Assembly: GCA_963711595.1 (NCBI GenBank) | Contig: CAVQER010000001.1 | Span: forward strand, 434,001-498,000 | DNA length: 64,000 nt | DNA from: JAUSIF01 sp963711595 | GTDB lineage: Bacteria; Pseudomonadota; Alphaproteobacteria; Rhizobiales; Xanthobacteraceae | Direction: 5' to 3' | Part shown: piece by piece, positions 7,783 through 16,508 of the stretch | Layout of the letters: each line of letters starts with the position of its first letter | How positions within the stretch are numbered: the first letter of the stretch is position 1 | Position numbers and translations under genes: made by a program | The notes under the pieces: generated by a model | Told to the model about the DNA's origin: nothing | The model's database searches: none | Seen by the model: the letters and a program-made list of their open reading frames with translations, nothing else

Positions 7783-8683
7783 ATGAGGTTCCAGTCCCTT
7801 CCGCGTATTCTGGCCACGTCCGGCCTCGCGGCGATCGTCGCGTTCAATTTCGCCCTGGCCCAGCCGGCGAAGGATACGAAGTCCGCCCCGGCGAAGGACG
7901 CCAAGTCCTCCGCGACGAAAGACCCCGCCCAGAAGGCCCCGGCCAAGACCGAGTACCAGCCGACGGTCGGGCAGGAAGGCAAGGACGTGGTGTGGGTGCC
8001 GACGCCGCAGGCGCTCGTCGAGAAGATGCTCGACATGGCCCGCGTCACGCCCAACGACTACGTGGTCGATCTCGGCTCCGGCGACGGCCGCACCGTGATC
8101 ACCGCGGCGAAGCGCGGCGTGAAGGCGCTCGGCATCGAATACAATGGGGACATGGTCGAGCTCGCGAAGAAGAACGCGGAGAAGGAGAACGCGACCAAAC
8201 GCGACGTTTGTGAAGGGCGACATCTTCGAGAGCGACTTCTCGAAGGCGACCGTGATCACGCTCTTCCTGCTTCCCGGATTGAACCAGCGCCTGCGCCCGA
8301 TCATCCTCGACATGAAGCCCGGCACGCGCGTCGTCTCGAACAGCTTCGACATGGGCGACTGGTCGGCGGACGAGACCGTGCAGGCCACCGGCGACTGCAC
8401 CTCCTATTGCCGCGCGTATTTCTGGATGGTGCCGGCGAAGGTCGGCGGCAAGTGGCAGATGGGCGGGGGCGAGCTCGAGCTCGAGCAGAAGTATCAGCAG
8501 CTCTCCGGGACGTTCAAGAACGACAACGTCACGATTCCCGTGAGCGGCAAGATGATCGGCGACATGATCTCGTTCACCGCCGGCCGCACGCTCTACAACG
8601 GCAAGGTCGCTAACGGCGCGATCGAAGGCACCGCGAAGTCGCCCGACAACGAAGCGAAGTGGACGGCGACCAAGGCGAAATGA
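7783..8683 (+). CDS. Exported SAM-dependent methyltransferase-like protein (frameshifted)
   Basis: ATG 7783 follows GGAGGAAA by two bases and gives a signal peptide ending FNFALAQPAK, then a Lys/Ala/Pro-rich linker (~30-60). The class I methyltransferase fold follows: VVDLGSGDGRTV (motif I, ~98-109), IEYNGDMVELAKKNA (motif II), then in the next frame TFVKGDIFESDFS and LFLLPGLNQRLRP. The switch needs removal of one A in AAA at 8197-8199. The C-terminal ~100 residues (VGGKWQMGGGELELEQKYQQ onward) form a beta-rich tail. Periplasmic methyltransferases with this layout are common in Hyphomicrobiales; because SAM is cytoplasmic, the role of the exported form is unclear. Upstream it has its own leader; downstream lies a repeat array. 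Confidence 0.75.
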
Positions 8684-8695
8684 CGCCGCAGGCGT

Positions 8696-9178
8696 CATTT
8701 CGTCCCCGCGAAAGCGGGGACCTTCGGGTCTAGTTGTCATCACCGGGCCGGCGCGAAGCGCCGAGTCCCGGTGATCTCGATTCGGCAGGCACAGCCGTGC
8801 GTTCCTAAGCGAGATGGCCGGGACAAGCCCGGCCATGACGTTTTTTTGGGGACACTGGATTCCCGCTTGCGCGGGAGTGAGCGGAGATCAAAGGCATTAG
8901 CCGCTCTCCGTTCGTCCCCGCGAAAGCGGGGACCCAGGAGCACAACGTCATGGCCGGGCTTGTCCCGGCCATCCACGTCTTAGGGCTCGCGAATCTGCAA
9001 GGCGTGGATGCCCGCGACAAGCGCGGGCATGACGTGTGTTTCGTTTCTGGATCCCCGCCTTCGCGGGGATGAGCGGAAAGGGGTGGCGCGTTTCAGTCTC
9101 CGCTCATTCCCGCGTAAGCGGGAATCCAGCGCAGGCCAAGAAAGCAATGGCCGGGACAAGCCCGGCCATGACGGTCTC
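8696..9178. repeat. Array of about ten dispersed palindromes (REP/BIME-like)
   Basis: The ~480 bases between two genes hold around ten short palindromes of two alternating types. Type one has GTCCCCGCGAAAGCGGGGAC-like or ATTCCCGCxxxxGCGGGAAT-like cores (about 8705, 8853, 8915, 9047, 9102). Type two has ATGGCCGGGxxxxxCCCGGCCAT or ATGCCCGCGACAAGCGCGGG cores (about 8814, 8946, 9005, 9147). A further palindrome, ATCACCGGG...CCCGGTGAT, is at about 8738-8774. Orientation alternates. No repeat of fixed spacing exists, so this is not a CRISPR. Confidence 0.85.
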
Positions 9179-9201
9179 TATCCGTTGAGCGCCGTTTTAG
9201 T

Positions 9202-9963
9202 TCACTTGTCGACGACGACGACTTGCGCGACCGGCGCCGCCACCGCCGCCACCTGCATTTCCGGCAGCGGAAACTCGGCGAGCCGTTTCTCGAGCACGCC
9301 GATCACCCGCTCCGTCTCGACCGCGGCCGGTGCCGGCGTCGCGAGGACGAGGCGATCGAGCGCGAGCTTGTAGCCCGCGAGCCGGTCGAAGAAGCGGCGA
9401 TGCACCCAACTGATCAGCACGCGGTTCTCGTACACGCGCGCCATCGCTGCATGCTTCTCGAGAGGCACGATGTGCGACATCTGCGACGCGGCCTTCTCGC
9501 GCGCCGCGTCCATCGCCGCGACACGCAAGGCGGCCGTGAAGAAGGGGCCGGTGCGCGTCGTGTCGGCGCGGCAATCCTCCATCAGGCGCGAGTAGCGCGC
9601 GGTCGAGGAGCGGTAGGCGGTCGAGAGCAGCACGTCGCTGTAGGCGCCCGGGTCGAGCGGCGCCTTCTCCATCGGCAGCACGCGCGTGCGCACGTGTTCG
9701 GTGAGCATGCGGTCCCAATCCTGGCGGTCGCCCGCGGGCATCAGGATCGCGTAACCGAGGTCGCGGAGCAGCCGCTCCTCGTCGGTGAGCGGCGCATCGG
9801 AAACGGGCTCGCCGCGCCAGAGTGCCAACCCCTCGCCGGTCGCAGGCAGGAGCGTCTCATTGAAATAGTTCGCGCGCGGCCGGCCGAAGTCGCCGGCGGG
9901 TGCGGCGCAGGCGGCGGCGGTGAGCGGAAGAACGAGAAGAAGCGCCAGTCGAGCGAGGCGCAT
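9202..9963 (-). CDS. Conserved hypothetical lipoprotein
   Basis: The 253-residue product starts at ATG 9963 with a lipoprotein signal (RLALLLVLPLTAAAC; the lipobox Cys is residue 19), which is why I reject an upstream in-frame start. The mature part is mostly helical: RANYFNETLLP, then EERLLRDLGYAILMP and DWDRMLTEHVRTR, a long central helix region, and a Val/Ala-rich C-terminus. No catalytic motif is visible. It follows a small gene (9989-10189) on the same strand with a 25-base gap and likely shares its transcript. Envelope location is inferred from the lipobox; the function is unknown. Confidence 0.75.
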   Translation of the reverse strand: MRLARLALLLVLPLTAAACAAPAGDFGRPRANYFNETLLPATGEGLALWRGEPVSDAPLTDEERLLRDLGYAILMPAGDRQDWDRMLTEHVRTRVLPMEKAPLDPGAYSDVLLSTAYRSSTARYSRLMEDCRADTTRTGPFFTAALRVAAMDAAREKAASQMSHIVPLEKHAAMARVYENRVLISWVHRRFFDRLAGYKLALDRLVLATPAPAAVETERVIGVLEKRLAEFPLPEMQVAAVAAPVAQVVVVDK

Positions 9964-9988
9964 GCGATGCCGGATTTTCGGAGCTGGA

Positions 9989-10189
9989 CTACGAACGTGG
10001 CGCGCGGCGGCGGCGGCGGCCGTTCGCGCCGCTTCCGGAATCCGCGTCGTAGCCGGGTCCGTCACTCGGCGCGCCGTCGCGCTCGATCTGCACGACCGGC
10101 AGGATCAGGACCGGAGCGGGCTCCGATCGATGTGCCGGATACAGCGCACCACGCACCCGCTCGGCGGGAAACCTCAGGACCGTCCCCAT
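9989..10189 (-). CDS. Small hypothetical protein (66 aa)
   Basis: The minus-strand ATG at 10189 is preceded by a strong GGAGGAGGG site, and the product opens MGTVLRFPAERVRGALYP, a start seen in short uncharacterised alphaproteobacterial proteins. It has a short hydrophobic stretch (APVLILPVVQI) that is too short for a clear membrane helix and an Arg-rich end (GRRRRRAPRS). Twenty-five bases separate it from the lipoprotein gene downstream. I accept it mainly on the ribosome-binding site and operon position. The function is unknown. Confidence 0.55.
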   Translation of the reverse strand: MGTVLRFPAERVRGALYPAHRSEPAPVLILPVVQIERDGAPSDGPGYDADSGSGANGRRRRRAPRS

Positions 10190-10314
10190 TTCGCCCTCCT
10201 CCGGGCTTTTGAAGTGCCGCGGACCCCCTAGTAAGATTCCGACAGGGTTAATGTTTTGCTAATGGCCCGCGGCTATGATCCGGCCGGTAGTCAGCGTCAG
10301 GTGCGTTGTCGTCC

Positions 10315-11364
10315 ATGTCGGCGTTCCATCACAGCATTCAGGGCCTGATCGAGCTCGCGCGGCGCAATGCCGGCGACATCCGCCCCATGCTGCTCCGCGT
10401 GCTCGCGGACCTTTACGTGCAGGAACCCTCCCATCTGCCGTCGGCTCAGGCGCGATTCGCCGAGCTCGCCTGCCGGCTGCTCGACGGGGTCGATCTCGAG
10501 ACACGCACGGCGGTCGCGACACGCCTCGCAAGTTATCCCGCCACCCCGGCGGTGGTCGCGTCGCGGCTCGCGCGCGACGAGATCGGCGTCGCGGACCCGG
10601 TGCTGCGCCGCTCCACGGCGCTCGGAGAGTCGGAGCTGCATGCGATCCTCGACCGCTGCGGCATCGCGCACGCGATCGCCATCGCCGCGCGGAAAAATCT
10701 TCCTGCGAGTATCGTGAAACGCCTGCGGAAAGCCGCGGTCGGGGAGCCGACGACCACGCCGGCCGTGCTCGCCGCGCCGGCCGCGGAGCACAGCGCCGCC
10801 CTCACCCACCTGCTTGCCCGGCGCTTCTTTCAGGCGAACCCGATCGAGCGGAAACGCATCGTGACGGCGATGCTCGCCTGCCCCGCAGTCCAGCACGAGG
10901 AACGGTTGCGGCGGCTCGACCGGCGGATCGGCGAGCGGCTCGAAACGGCGGCGCTGCGGCACCGATCGCAGGAGTTCGCCGGCCTGCTGCGGCAGGTGAT
11001 CGGCCTCTCCGCAGGCATCGTCGAACGCGTGCTCGCGGACCCGAGCGGCGATCCGCTGGTCGCGCTCTGCCGCGCCCTGGAGTTGCCCTTCAATCGCACC
11101 TCACGAATCGTGCTGTTCCTGAATCCGCAGATCGGCGCCTCGGTGCAGCAGGTGTTCGCGCTCGCCGGCGGCTTTGAGGACATCGCGCCCGCGGCGGCGC
11201 GGCGGCTGGTCGCTGCCTGGTGCGAGATCGTCTCCGCTTCACCTCCGGCAAAGGTGCCGAGCTCGGCGCGTCCGCCGCGCGATCCGCGTGCGGCGGCGCC
11301 GCGGATCCTGCGTGCGGCGATACCGGCGCGGCCAGCCCGCCCAGCCGGCGCGCGCGACGGCTGA
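10315..11364 (+). CDS. DUF2336 domain-containing protein
   Basis: The ~349-residue protein matches DUF2336, an alpha-helical repeat-like family of alphaproteobacteria: paired helices RTAVATRLASYPATP and VVASRLARDEIGVADPVLRRS (~65-105), ILDRCGIAHAIAIAARKNLP (~115), and a second set VIGLSAGIVERVLADPSGDPLVALCRAL (~225-250) with FNRTSRIVLFLNP. The C-terminal ~60 residues are Pro/Ala/Arg-rich and disordered. ATG 10315 is chosen over an in-frame TTG three codons upstream. No signal peptide or membrane helix. The deacetylase gene begins ten bases after its stop, so the two are probably co-transcribed. The biochemical role is unknown. Confidence 0.85.
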   Translation: MSAFHHSIQGLIELARRNAGDIRPMLLRVLADLYVQEPSHLPSAQARFAELACRLLDGVDLETRTAVATRLASYPATPAVVASRLARDEIGVADPVLRRSTALGESELHAILDRCGIAHAIAIAARKNLPASIVKRLRKAAVGEPTTTPAVLAAPAAEHSAALTHLLARRFFQANPIERKRIVTAMLACPAVQHEERLRRLDRRIGERLETAALRHRSQEFAGLLRQVIGLSAGIVERVLADPSGDPLVALCRALELPFNRTSRIVLFLNPQIGASVQQVFALAGGFEDIAPAAARRLVAAWCEIVSASPPAKVPSSARPPRDPRAAAPRILRAAIPARPARPAGARDG

Positions 11365-11374
11365 GGATTCGCGC

Positions 11375-12232
11375 GTGGCGGATCGCGAACCAGGGCACCC
11401 CGTTCCGATCGCTCTCTGTGCCGACGACTACGCGATCGCGCCAGGCGTCGACGACGCGATCCTCTCGCTCGCGGCGAACGACAGGATCACGGCATTTTCC
11501 TGCATGACCGCATCGAAGCGCTGGAAGAAGGCGGCCGAACGCATCAATCCGCTGTTCGGGAAGATCGACATCGGCCTGCATTTCACGTTGACGCAGCTCG
11601 CGCCGATCGAGCCGATGCTAGAGCTCGCGCCGGACGGAAGATTTCCGTCGAGGGGCCGGCTCTACGCGCAGGCCTACCTTCGCAGCGTGGACCTGACGGA
11701 GATCGAAGCGGAATTCCGGCGGCAGATCGATGCCTTCACCGGCGCGACCGGCCGTGTCCCCGATTTCATCGACGGCCACCATCATGTGCATGAGCTGCCC
11801 GGCATCCGCGACGTGGTCGCCCGCGTCTGGGGAAAGCGCGAGGGATGGATCCGCAACACCGCGACAGATGCGGCGTCTCTCCGCAGCCGCGGTGTGGCGC
11901 CCGTGCGCGCGGCGGTCCTTGCCTCGATCGGCGTAGCCGCGCGGCGGACGTGGCGGCGGGCGGGGATTGCGACGAATGCGGACTTTGCCGGCGTGCGCAG
12001 TTTTGCTGAGCCGTCGTTCGGCCCGCTCATGCGGAAATACCTGAAGGACGCGCGCGCGGGTCTGCTGATCATGTGCCACCCGGGCCGGCCGGACGCGGAG
12101 CTCGCAGAGATCGACACGGTGACGGAATCGCGTGCGGACGAGCTTGCCTATCTGTCGGGACCGGAATTTCCCGCGGATCTCGCCGCCGCGGGGTGCCGGC
12201 TCGTGCGGATGAGCGTCATCGCCACACAATAG
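11375..12232 (+). CDS. ChbG/HpnK (YdjC-like) family carbohydrate deacetylase
   Basis: The 285-residue protein has the YdjC-family metal-binding motifs: CADDYAIAPGVDDAI with the Asp-Asp pair (~15-30), IGLHFTLTQ with His (~67) and DGHHHVHELPG (~128-138), followed by the C-terminal CHPGRPD (~246). The family removes acetyl groups from N-acetylated sugars (ChbG on chitooligosaccharides) or acts in hopanoid side-chain synthesis (HpnK). The start is GTG 11375, ten bases after the DUF2336 stop; a longer frame exists upstream but overlaps DUF2336. The opposite-strand glycosyltransferase group across the repeats fits a glycolipid or polysaccharide context, but the substrate cannot be told. Confidence 0.85.
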   Translation: MADREPGHPVPIALCADDYAIAPGVDDAILSLAANDRITAFSCMTASKRWKKAAERINPLFGKIDIGLHFTLTQLAPIEPMLELAPDGRFPSRGRLYAQAYLRSVDLTEIEAEFRRQIDAFTGATGRVPDFIDGHHHVHELPGIRDVVARVWGKREGWIRNTATDAASLRSRGVAPVRAAVLASIGVAARRTWRRAGIATNADFAGVRSFAEPSFGPLMRKYLKDARAGLLIMCHPGRPDAELAEIDTVTESRADELAYLSGPEFPADLAAAGCRLVRMSVIATQ

Positions 12233-12236
12233 TCTT

Positions 12237-12310
12237 GTCATTCCGGGGCGCGGGCCAAAAGCGCGTTCACGCGCGTCTACGACGCGCTATGGCCCGCGAA
12301 CCCGGAATCC
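12237..12310. repeat. GTCATTCCGGG...CCCGGAATCC palindrome with Arg-rich-looking core
   Basis: The ends are GTCATTCCGGGGCGCGGGCC and GGCCCGCGAACCCGGAATCC, an inverted repeat. The core holds AAAAGCGCGTTCACGCGCGTCTACGACGCG, close to the 31-base unit tandemly repeated inside the next element. Confidence 0.8.
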
Positions 12311-12349
12311 AAAGGGAATCAAAGAAAATTGCGCGGCCGCCAGGCCAAA

Positions 12350-12560
12350 TCCCTCTCCCCGTTTACGGGGAGAGGGTGGCGAGCGCCCTAAGCGCGTTCA
12401 CGCGCGTCTTCGCGCGCCCTAAGCGCGTTCACGCGCGTCTTCGCGCGCGATGGGCGCGAGCCGGGTGAGGGGCGGCCGTGGGCAGCCCCTCACCCGCCTC
12501 CCGGTCCTCGCTTCGCTCGGCCCGGTCGGCACCCTCTCCCCGCTCGCGCGGGGAGAGGGA
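12350..12560. repeat. Long palindromic element, CCCTCTCCCC family, copy D, with internal tandem repeat
   Basis: The outer ends and inner arms match copies A and C. The left arm is enlarged by a 31-base unit (CCCTAAGCGCGTTCACGCGC...) present twice in tandem at 12386-12416 and 12417-12447. The same unit core lies in the palindrome at 12237-12310. Confidence 0.85.
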
Positions 12561-12595
12561 TCAAGCGCCGTGACGGTGCGTAGGCCCTGCGCGGC

Positions 12596-13295
12596 TCACC
12601 CCCGCACCCTGGCGACAATCGTCATCCGGCCCTGGTTGAAGCCGAAGTTCCTGGGCCGCCGTTCCGTCGTGTAGCCCGCCTGTTCCAGCAGCGCGCGGAT
12701 CTCCGCCTCCTCATAGGTCGTGAGGCCGAGCTCGTTGCGCAGCCGCCGATAGTCCGAGACGAAGGTGAGCGCGAGGCCGGTGACCGCGGCGAAGAAAAAT
12801 CCCTCGCGCAGTGCCGTGCCGAGCAGTGAAGTTACGTCCGCGACGAGTCCGCCGCCCGGCGGCACGACGTCGGCAAGGACGAGGCGGCCGCCATGGGCGA
12901 GCTTGCCGCGCAGCATCGTGACGAGCGCCGCGCACTCCTCGCGCGTCAGGTACTGAAGCACGGAATTGGCCACGACGAGATCGACGCTGCTCTCGGGCAG
13001 CGCCGCGACATCCTCGGGCGCCAGCACTTCGATCGCGGGATCGCCCGCATTGCGGCTCTTGAGCCCGGCGCGCACGGTCGCCGCGGAGTCGGAGAGGATG
13101 AGCTTGCGACAGCGCGCGGCCACGGTCGGCCGCGTCGAGCGCGTCACCGCAACCGTAGTCGAGGACGACTGCGGGTATCGCAGGCAACTCCGAGACGATA
13201 TCGGCGGCCACGCGCGCGTAGTGCACGCGGCGGTGCCGCTCGTTCACGTAGATCCGGTGCGGACGGTCCCAGAACTCGCGCCAGTTCGCGATCAA
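12596..13295 (-). CDS. Class I SAM-dependent methyltransferase (frameshifted)
   Basis: The start is TTG 13295, overlapping the glycosyltransferase stop as TTGA, giving (M)IANWREFWDRPHRIYVNERHRRVHYARVA. Motif I is VLDYGCGDALDA (~48-59). The frame then breaks at about 13124 (one extra base in CC) and resumes with VAARCRKLILSD, then EVLAPEDVAALPESSVDLVVANSVLQYL (motif for acceptor loop) and LADVVPPGGGL, down to FGFNQGRMTIVARVRG. Joined length is about 232 residues. As the last gene of a group with two membrane glycosyltransferases it probably methylates a lipid-linked sugar or its carrier; this is inferred from context only. Confidence 0.8.
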
Positions 13296-14345
13296 GCGCG
13301 GCGGCTCGCTTCGTCCGCGGGCGCAGACAGTCTCTCGGACACAATGTAGAGCGGCCGCTGCTTGATCTCTTCGTAGATGCGGCCAACGTAGGCGCCGAGC
13401 ACGCCGAGCGCGAGCAGCTGTACGCCGCCGAGCAGCATGATGCCGACCATGATCGAGGCGTAGCCCGGCACGTCGACGCCGACGATCAGCGTGCGCAGCG
13501 CGAGGAAGGCGCCGTAAACGAGTGCGAGCAACGCGATCGCGGCGCCGATCCAGCCGCTGATCGCGAGCGGCAGGCGGCTGAACGCGACGATGCCGTCGAG
13601 GCCGAAACCGGTGAGACGGCGCATGCTCATGGCACTGCGCCCGTGGCGGCGCGGCGGCGGATCGTACGGCACACCGACGTGATGGCAGCCGGCCCAGGCG
13701 TAGAGACCCTTCATGAAACGCAGGCGCTCGGGCATACGGTTCAGGATATCGACGACCTTGCGGTCGAGCAGGCGGAAGTCGCCGGCGCCCGGCGGCAGAT
13801 CGACGTCGGCGATCCGCGCGAACAGGCGATAAAAAGCGCCGGTGGCGCCGCGGCGGATCGCGGAGTCGCCCTCGCGCGAGGTGCGCATGGCGTAGACCAT
13901 GTCGTAGCCTTCGCGCCATTTCTCGATGAACCGGGGAATGATCTCCGGCGGATGCTGGAGATCGGAATCCATCAGCACGACCGCGTCGCCGCGCGAGTTG
14001 AAGATGCCGGCCGACAACGCGGCTTCCTTGCCGAAGTTGCGGGCGAAACGGAAAGCGCGCACGCGCTGCGTCCGACTTGTGCCAGGCTTTGAGAACCTTC
14101 CAGGTGTCGTCGGCGCTGCCGTCGTCCACCAGAATGATCTCATAGGGGACGCGCAGCTTGGTGAGCACGCGCTCGAGCGCGGCGCGGAGTGCCGGCAGGC
14201 TTTCCGCCTCGTTGTAGACGGGCACGACCACGGAGAGCGTGGGCCCGCCGTTCGCGGGCGCGGCCGGACGCACTCTCGGCGCCGGCATGGCCTCGCGGAG
14301 ATAGTCCGTCTTTGGAGAGAATGCCTTGCTGATACGCGGCTTCAT
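13292..14345 (-). CDS. Glycosyltransferase family 2, membrane-bound (DPM1/ArnC-like), frameshifted
   Basis: The N-terminal part has the GT-A start LSVVVPVYNEAESLP and IILVDDGSADDTW. After one extra base at about 14065 the protein continues RAFRFARNFGKEAALSAG, VLMDSDLQHPPE (DxD region), then AMRTSREGD and ADVDLPPGAGDFRLLDRK, which is typical of polyprenyl-phosphate sugar transferases. Two C-terminal membrane helices follow (IAISGWIGAAIALLALVYG and IMVGIMLLGGVQLLALGVLGAYVG). Total about 350 residues, the normal size. It likely moves a sugar to undecaprenyl phosphate at the inner face of the membrane. It begins 24 bases after the stop of the GT-C-like gene and overlaps the methyltransferase by four bases. 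Confidence 0.88.
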
Positions 14346-14369
14346 TGACGCCTACGGCACCTGTGATCC

Positions 14370-15942
14370 TCAGCCCCGCCGGTTCACCCGGTATAGCTGG
14401 AATCCAAGCCCTTCGTGCACGAGCGTCAAGTGCTTGCGATCCGGGCACTGGGCGCCCTTTTCCGTGAGCAGGATGTAGACGTAGTCGTAGTGGCGCGGCC
14501 ACAGGTTCCAGAAGTAGTTGGATTTGACGTCGGCCCGCTCCGCGACCCGGACGAAGTATTCGACCGACGGGGGCAGGTTGTCTTCGGTCTCGACGTAGTC
14601 GCGGTATTCGGGCCGCACCTGCAGAATGTGCTTGCCCTTCACGGTGAATGCCGTCGTGACGAGCGCTGAACGCTCGATCGTTGCAAGCGAAGCGGCGTGC
14701 ACGAGGTCGCTGTCGCTGACCTCGCCGGTGTCGGTGTCGTAGTCGCGCACGACGAGGACGCGCGCGCCGCGCTCCATCATGCGAACCGAATTCAGGAAGT
14801 CGTGCGTGCGGTAGGCGAGCTTGTCCCAGACGAGCTGCACTTCGAGCACCCGCGCGGCGACGAGCACAATCAACACGCCGGCGACCGCGCCGCGCATGAA
14901 ACCGCTCCGCAGCCGCAGATCGATGCAGGCGACGAACATGAGGAGGATGGCGATCGGCAGCCGCTGATCCGCAAGGTGCGCGGCGAAGATCGAGCGCGGC
15001 ATCGCCACGAAAACGACAAGGCCGACGGCGAGGATGAGCAGCCCGACCGGATGGATGCGCAACACGCCGCGATACCAGGCGTAGGCACACGCCGCGACGA
15101 TCAGGGCGAATACGAGGAGCGCTGCCTCTTCATAGTAGACGCTCACGGCCATGGTGAGGGCGTGGAGCTTGCCGTCGAGCTCCCAATAGGGCGGCCAATC
15201 ATGGATGGCCCAGGTCGGGCCGGAGAACAGCAGCACGACGACCGCGATGAAGGGCGCGCCGGTCGCGACGAAGTCGATCAGAAGCGGACGCGTCGGCTGC
15301 GCGCGCCGCTGCCACAGACGATGCAACTCGAATGCGAGCAAGCCGACACCGTAGAGGCCGGCCGCGAACAGATGGCAAAAGAAGAGCGCAACGACGAACA
15401 AGGTCGAGATCGCGAGCCGTACACGCCAATTCGCGTTCGCGAAGTGCGATCCAGGCAACCATCGCCCACAGCGCAAGACCGATACCGAACACGTAGTTCA
15501 TGACGCCGACGAGGAATACGCCGTTGTAAAGAAGCGGAACTGCGATGAGCGGCAGGATGGACCAGCGTCCGAACAGGACGCGATGCAGCGCGAGCACGCC
15601 GGAGACGATCACGGCGAACGACAGGATCGTGAACACCTCGCCCGCGAGATAGATGTCCATGAAACGATTGAGCGCGGGCACGATGAGATCGATCATCAGG
15701 TTCGGAATGACCTGCCACTCGATCTGATAGAATTTCGCGAGATCGGGATCGGTCTCGATCGCGTTCACCACGTAGGTGCGCGCGAGGTGGTTGATGTAGT
15801 CCGTCAGCGGCGGCAGCGGGTGCGTGAGAATCGGGATCGACGCGACGGCCAACAACAGCACGGTCAAAATCGCGACGGATGAAATTCCTGAGCCATCGCG
15901 CTGGCGACGGACTCGGACGATATCGTTCTCTGGGGAGTACAT
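14370..15942 (-). CDS. Polytopic membrane glycosyltransferase-like protein (GT-C type), frameshifted
   Basis: Start ATG 15942 (MYSPENDIVRVRRQ); a longer frame to 16014 exists. Helix one (SVAILTVLLLAVASIPIL) is followed by a loop with PPLTDYINHLARTYVV, which carries the Asp expected in the first outer loop of GT-C enzymes. Further helices run to residue ~170 where the frame breaks at about 15430 (one extra base) and resumes NWRVRLAISTLFVVALFF with at least five more helices, then a ~150-residue soluble C-terminal domain (RVLVVRDYDTDTGEVSDSD onward). Joined length is about 523 residues. It probably uses the lipid-linked sugar made by the next gene. The substrate is unknown. Confidence 0.75.
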
Positions 15943-16154
15943 GCGTTCACGCGCCTTTGCGGCGCCAACAGACCCTTGACTGCTTGTTAGGCTGGGTGCC
16001 CCCGTTTCCGGCATTTCCTAGCGGCGAATTGGCGGGCCTGCAACGACGAAGCATACCGCATCGCGCAACAGGCCGCAGAACGCGGGCTTTCCGCGCCCGA
16101 AGTCCCCTCGCCTGTCGGCCACCCACTACCGACACGAGAACCTCGACCGCTTCC

Positions 16155-16502
16155 CTAACCGGCGGCCAAGTCAAGAAAATGGCGGCCGGCCCGGTCCTCG
16201 ATTTCCACGATCCACAGGTCGGAATCGAAGTCCCGCTCGCGAACCAGCCGTTTCTCGACTTCGGATTCCGGCACAAATCCGACGGCCATCGCCGAGACAA
16301 AGCGCCGCTCCCCGGGGCGCGCCTCATCGAAAGCCGACTGCGGCGCCGGGCTGAACAAGGCTGCGGTGCCGTCAAGCCGGGAAACCTTGATGAAGATCGC
16401 GCCTGCCTCTTCGGCGCCGCGGCGGCGCACCACGGCGAAGGCGCCTTCGAGGTGGCATCGCCGCACATATGCCGCTACCCAGATCGCGCTCTTGAGCCGC
16501 AA
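16155..16502 (-). CDS. DUF1491 family protein
   Basis: The 115-residue protein matches DUF1491 over its whole length: RLKSAIWVAAYVRRC at the start, AVVRRRGAEEAGAIFIKV (~22-41), LDGTAALFSPAP, then ERDFDSDLWIVEIEDR and FLDLAAG at the end. No membrane segment or signal. It begins six bases after the peptidoglycan-binding gene and closes the operon. The function of the family is not known. Confidence 0.9.
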   Translation of the reverse strand: MRLKSAIWVAAYVRRCHLEGAFAVVRRRGAEEAGAIFIKVSRLDGTAALFSPAPQSAFDEARPGERRFVSAMAVGFVPESEVEKRLVRERDFDSDLWIVEIEDRAGRHFLDLAAG

Positions 16503-16508
16503 CGCCGG

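Larger units (their letters stand above)
12233..12595. other. Convergent intergenic region filled with repeats
   Basis: This gap lies between two convergent genes and has no coding sequence. It contains a TTCCGGGG...CCCGGAATCC palindrome (12237-12310) and one complete long palindromic element (12350-12560). The left hairpins are suitable as a bidirectional terminator, but there is no T-run. Confidence 0.6.

Noticed and set aside
8190..8205. Programmed ribosomal frameshift in the methyltransferase gene
   Set aside because: The site lacks a slippery heptamer and stimulatory structure, and the same kind of +1 gain occurs in a dozen unrelated genes, pointing to a common technical cause.
8696..9178. 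CRISPR array
   Set aside because: The repeats are palindromes of two different kinds, vary in sequence and spacing, and have no unique spacers of constant length; no cas gene is present.
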